Shown one piece after another: positions 4,227-5,519 of a DNA stretch of 5,519 nt; position 1 is the first letter of the stretch, and every line of letters starts with the position of its first letter. A model generated the notes under the pieces. That model was not told the origin of the DNA, did not search any database, and saw nothing but the letters and a program-made list of their open reading frames with translations. The position numbers and the translations under genes were made by a program. This stretch comes from Alphaproteobacteria bacterium (GTDB taxonomy: Bacteria; Pseudomonadota; Alphaproteobacteria; UBA1280; UBA12223): NCBI GenBank assembly GCA_003450915.1, contig DMEM01000151.1, forward strand, positions 1-5,519, given 5' to 3'.

Positions 4227-5519
4227 ATGATATTATTCACACGCACTGTTGCATTTTTAACATTTTTACTATTCGCTGTAACAGCTCAGGCTAACACTTT
4301 AAAGATTGGAGTTGACGCAATTGGCGAGAACTTTGACTTTCGTTATACTCTAGATGCAAACTCTTATAGAGTGCTAAAACTTATGACCACCGGACTTTTA
4401 GAAAGTGTAAAAGAAGACTCTTCCGCTGCAGAAATAATAGAGAAAACTCCTACTTCTTATACATTAAAGCTAAAAGATATTTACTTTACAGATAAAACGC
4501 CTCTTACATCTACAGACATTAAAAACATGTACGAAGACCTAATGAGAAACAAAAAAGTTACTGTTTATAAATCTACATTGGAAAATATTAAGTCTATAAA
4601 GATTATCGATACAAAAACTATTAAATTTAACTTCAAAAAGTTAGATAACTTCCCTACTGCCAAATTTACAATCCCTATTTTTAAAAACACAGAAAATGGG
4701 ATGGTTGGCTTAGGCCCTTATATTATGGAAGAATTTAAATTCCCTTACACTTTAAAATTAAAAGCAATTGATAAATCTTTGCACTATCAAACAATTGAAT
4801 TTATTCCTAATAGCCTTCCTGTTGTTAGGATTATAAAACTGTTAAAAGGTGAAGTTGATGTTTTACATTCAGGATTACAAGCCCTACAAGTTAATCTATT
4901 AAAAGAAAAAGGATATGATATTTATTCATCAAAAGGGTCAAACTATGCGTATTTAGGCTTTAACCATAAAGATGAAACTGTTGGTAAAAAAGCTATTAGA
5001 CAAGCTATTGCATATGGTATTGATGTTGATTCTATCATTCATTACCTATATTTAGATTATGCTAAAAAAGCTGGAAGCCTATTACCTACAGAACATAATG
5101 GTTATAAGGCTAAATTTATTAAATACAACAAACAAAAGGCAATTAATATTTTAGAAGAGCACGGCTATGCTGCTGATAAAAACGGAGTAAGAGTTAGAAT
5201 TGATTTTTCAGTAACAAACAATAATCAGTCTTTACGATTTGCTCAAATTTTACAAGATCAACTTAAAGAAGTTGGCATTGAATTAAACCTACTTACATCA
5301 GACTGGGGAAGATTCTACAACGATATTAAGGCAGGTAATGTGCAAATGTATGCCCTAGCTTGGGTTGGCATTTTTGATGGTGATATTTATAAAGAGTTAT
5401 TTAACTCTGCAAGTATGGGAGATGGAGGATTAAACAGATCATTCTACTCAAACCCTGAAATGGACAACCTATCAAATAAAGTAGTTAATGAAAAACTGAC
5501 AAAGCAAGAGTTAATAAAT
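4227..5519 (+). CDS. ABC transporter substrate-binding protein, family 5 (peptide/nickel type), N-terminal 431 residues
   Basis: A periplasmic binding protein that would deliver a ligand, most often oligopeptides in this family (OppA/DppA type), to an inner-membrane ABC importer. ATG at 4227 follows an in-frame stop at 4218-4220. Upstream DNA is purine-rich (AAAGAGAGA), but its spacing is long. Residues 1-22 form a signal peptide (MILFTRT, hydrophobic core, cleavage at AQA). There is no lipobox Cys, so it is predicted soluble and not a lipoprotein. Family landmarks are NTLKIGVDAIGENFDFR at the mature start, YLGFN (242-246), RQAIAYGID (258-266) followed by the SLLPTEHNGY segment, and D359WGRFYNDIKAGN leading to the ALAWVG strand. 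Full members are usually about 500-550 aa, so roughly the last 70-120 residues lie beyond the window. Permease and ATPase genes are not visible. The ligand cannot be told from this sequence. Confidence 0.93.
   Translation, partial: MILFTRTVAFLTFLLFAVTAQANTLKIGVDAIGENFDFRYTLDANSYRVLKLMTTGLLESVKEDSSAAEIIEKTPTSYTLKLKDIYFTDKTPLTSTDIKNMYEDLMRNKKVTVYKSTLENIKSIKIIDTKTIKFNFKKLDNFPTAKFTIPIFKNTENGMVGLGPYIMEEFKFPYTLKLKAIDKSLHYQTIEFIPNSLPVVRIIKLLKGEVDVLHSGLQALQVNLLKEKGYDIYSSKGSNYAYLGFNHKDETVGKKAIRQAIAYGIDVDSIIHYLYLDYAKKAGSLLPTEHNGYKAKFIKYNKQKAINILEEHGYAADKNGVRVRIDFSVTNNNQSLRFAQILQDQLKEVGIELNLLTSDWGRFYNDIKAGNVQMYALAWVGIFDGDIYKELFNSASMGDGGLNRSFYSNPEMDNLSNKVVNEKLTKQELIN

Overview
This AT-rich window (roughly one-third G+C by eye) looks like a chromosomal segment of a low-GC gammaproteobacterium. 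The MurD C-terminus keeps the LSPACAS.DQF.NFE.RG signature typical of gammaproteobacteria, and the composition and codon use would fit Francisella or a relative. The genus is an inference and is not proven by the sequence.

Layout: (1) 1-710 (+) is the C-terminal half of MurD, a cytoplasmic peptidoglycan-precursor ligase, closed by a strong bidirectional terminator. (2) 767-2751 (-) holds four small, unrecognised genes in the same orientation, called here ORF-A (767-1189), ORF-B (1247-1576), ORF-C (1754-2293) and ORF-D (2446-2751). None has a signal peptide or membrane segment. Their C-terminal 65-75 residues appear to share one pattern: helix, beta strand, a C..L..A helix, then two beta strands. 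They look like a diverged tandem paralogous family. ORF-C carries an extra charged, probably coiled-coil N-terminal half. (3) 2866-4134 (-) encodes an exported protein with a C-terminal LysM domain and a repeat-rich N-terminal part. (4) 4227-5519 (+), cut by the window edge, encodes a secreted family 5 (peptide/nickel type) ABC substrate-binding protein, divergent from the LysM gene across a 92-bp gap.

Transcription looks compartmentalised. There are terminators after murD/ORF-A (shared, convergent), after ORF-C, after ORF-D and after the LysM gene, and promoter-like sequences in front of ORF-B, ORF-C, ORF-D and the substrate-binding gene. Only ORF-B and ORF-A look co-transcribed. The most striking regulatory structure lies upstream of ORF-D: a perfect 16-bp inverted repeat whose 17-bp centre contains an extended -10 box (TGCTATAAT), so it brackets the promoter like an operator.

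The flanking genes are envelope or uptake functions: MurD, LysM and the substrate-binding protein. The role of the small paralog family is unknown. It is the part of the window most likely to be undescribed. Several starts are better placed downstream of the longest open frame (ORF-B at 1576, ORF-D at 2751, LysM at 4134), and those starts are used here.
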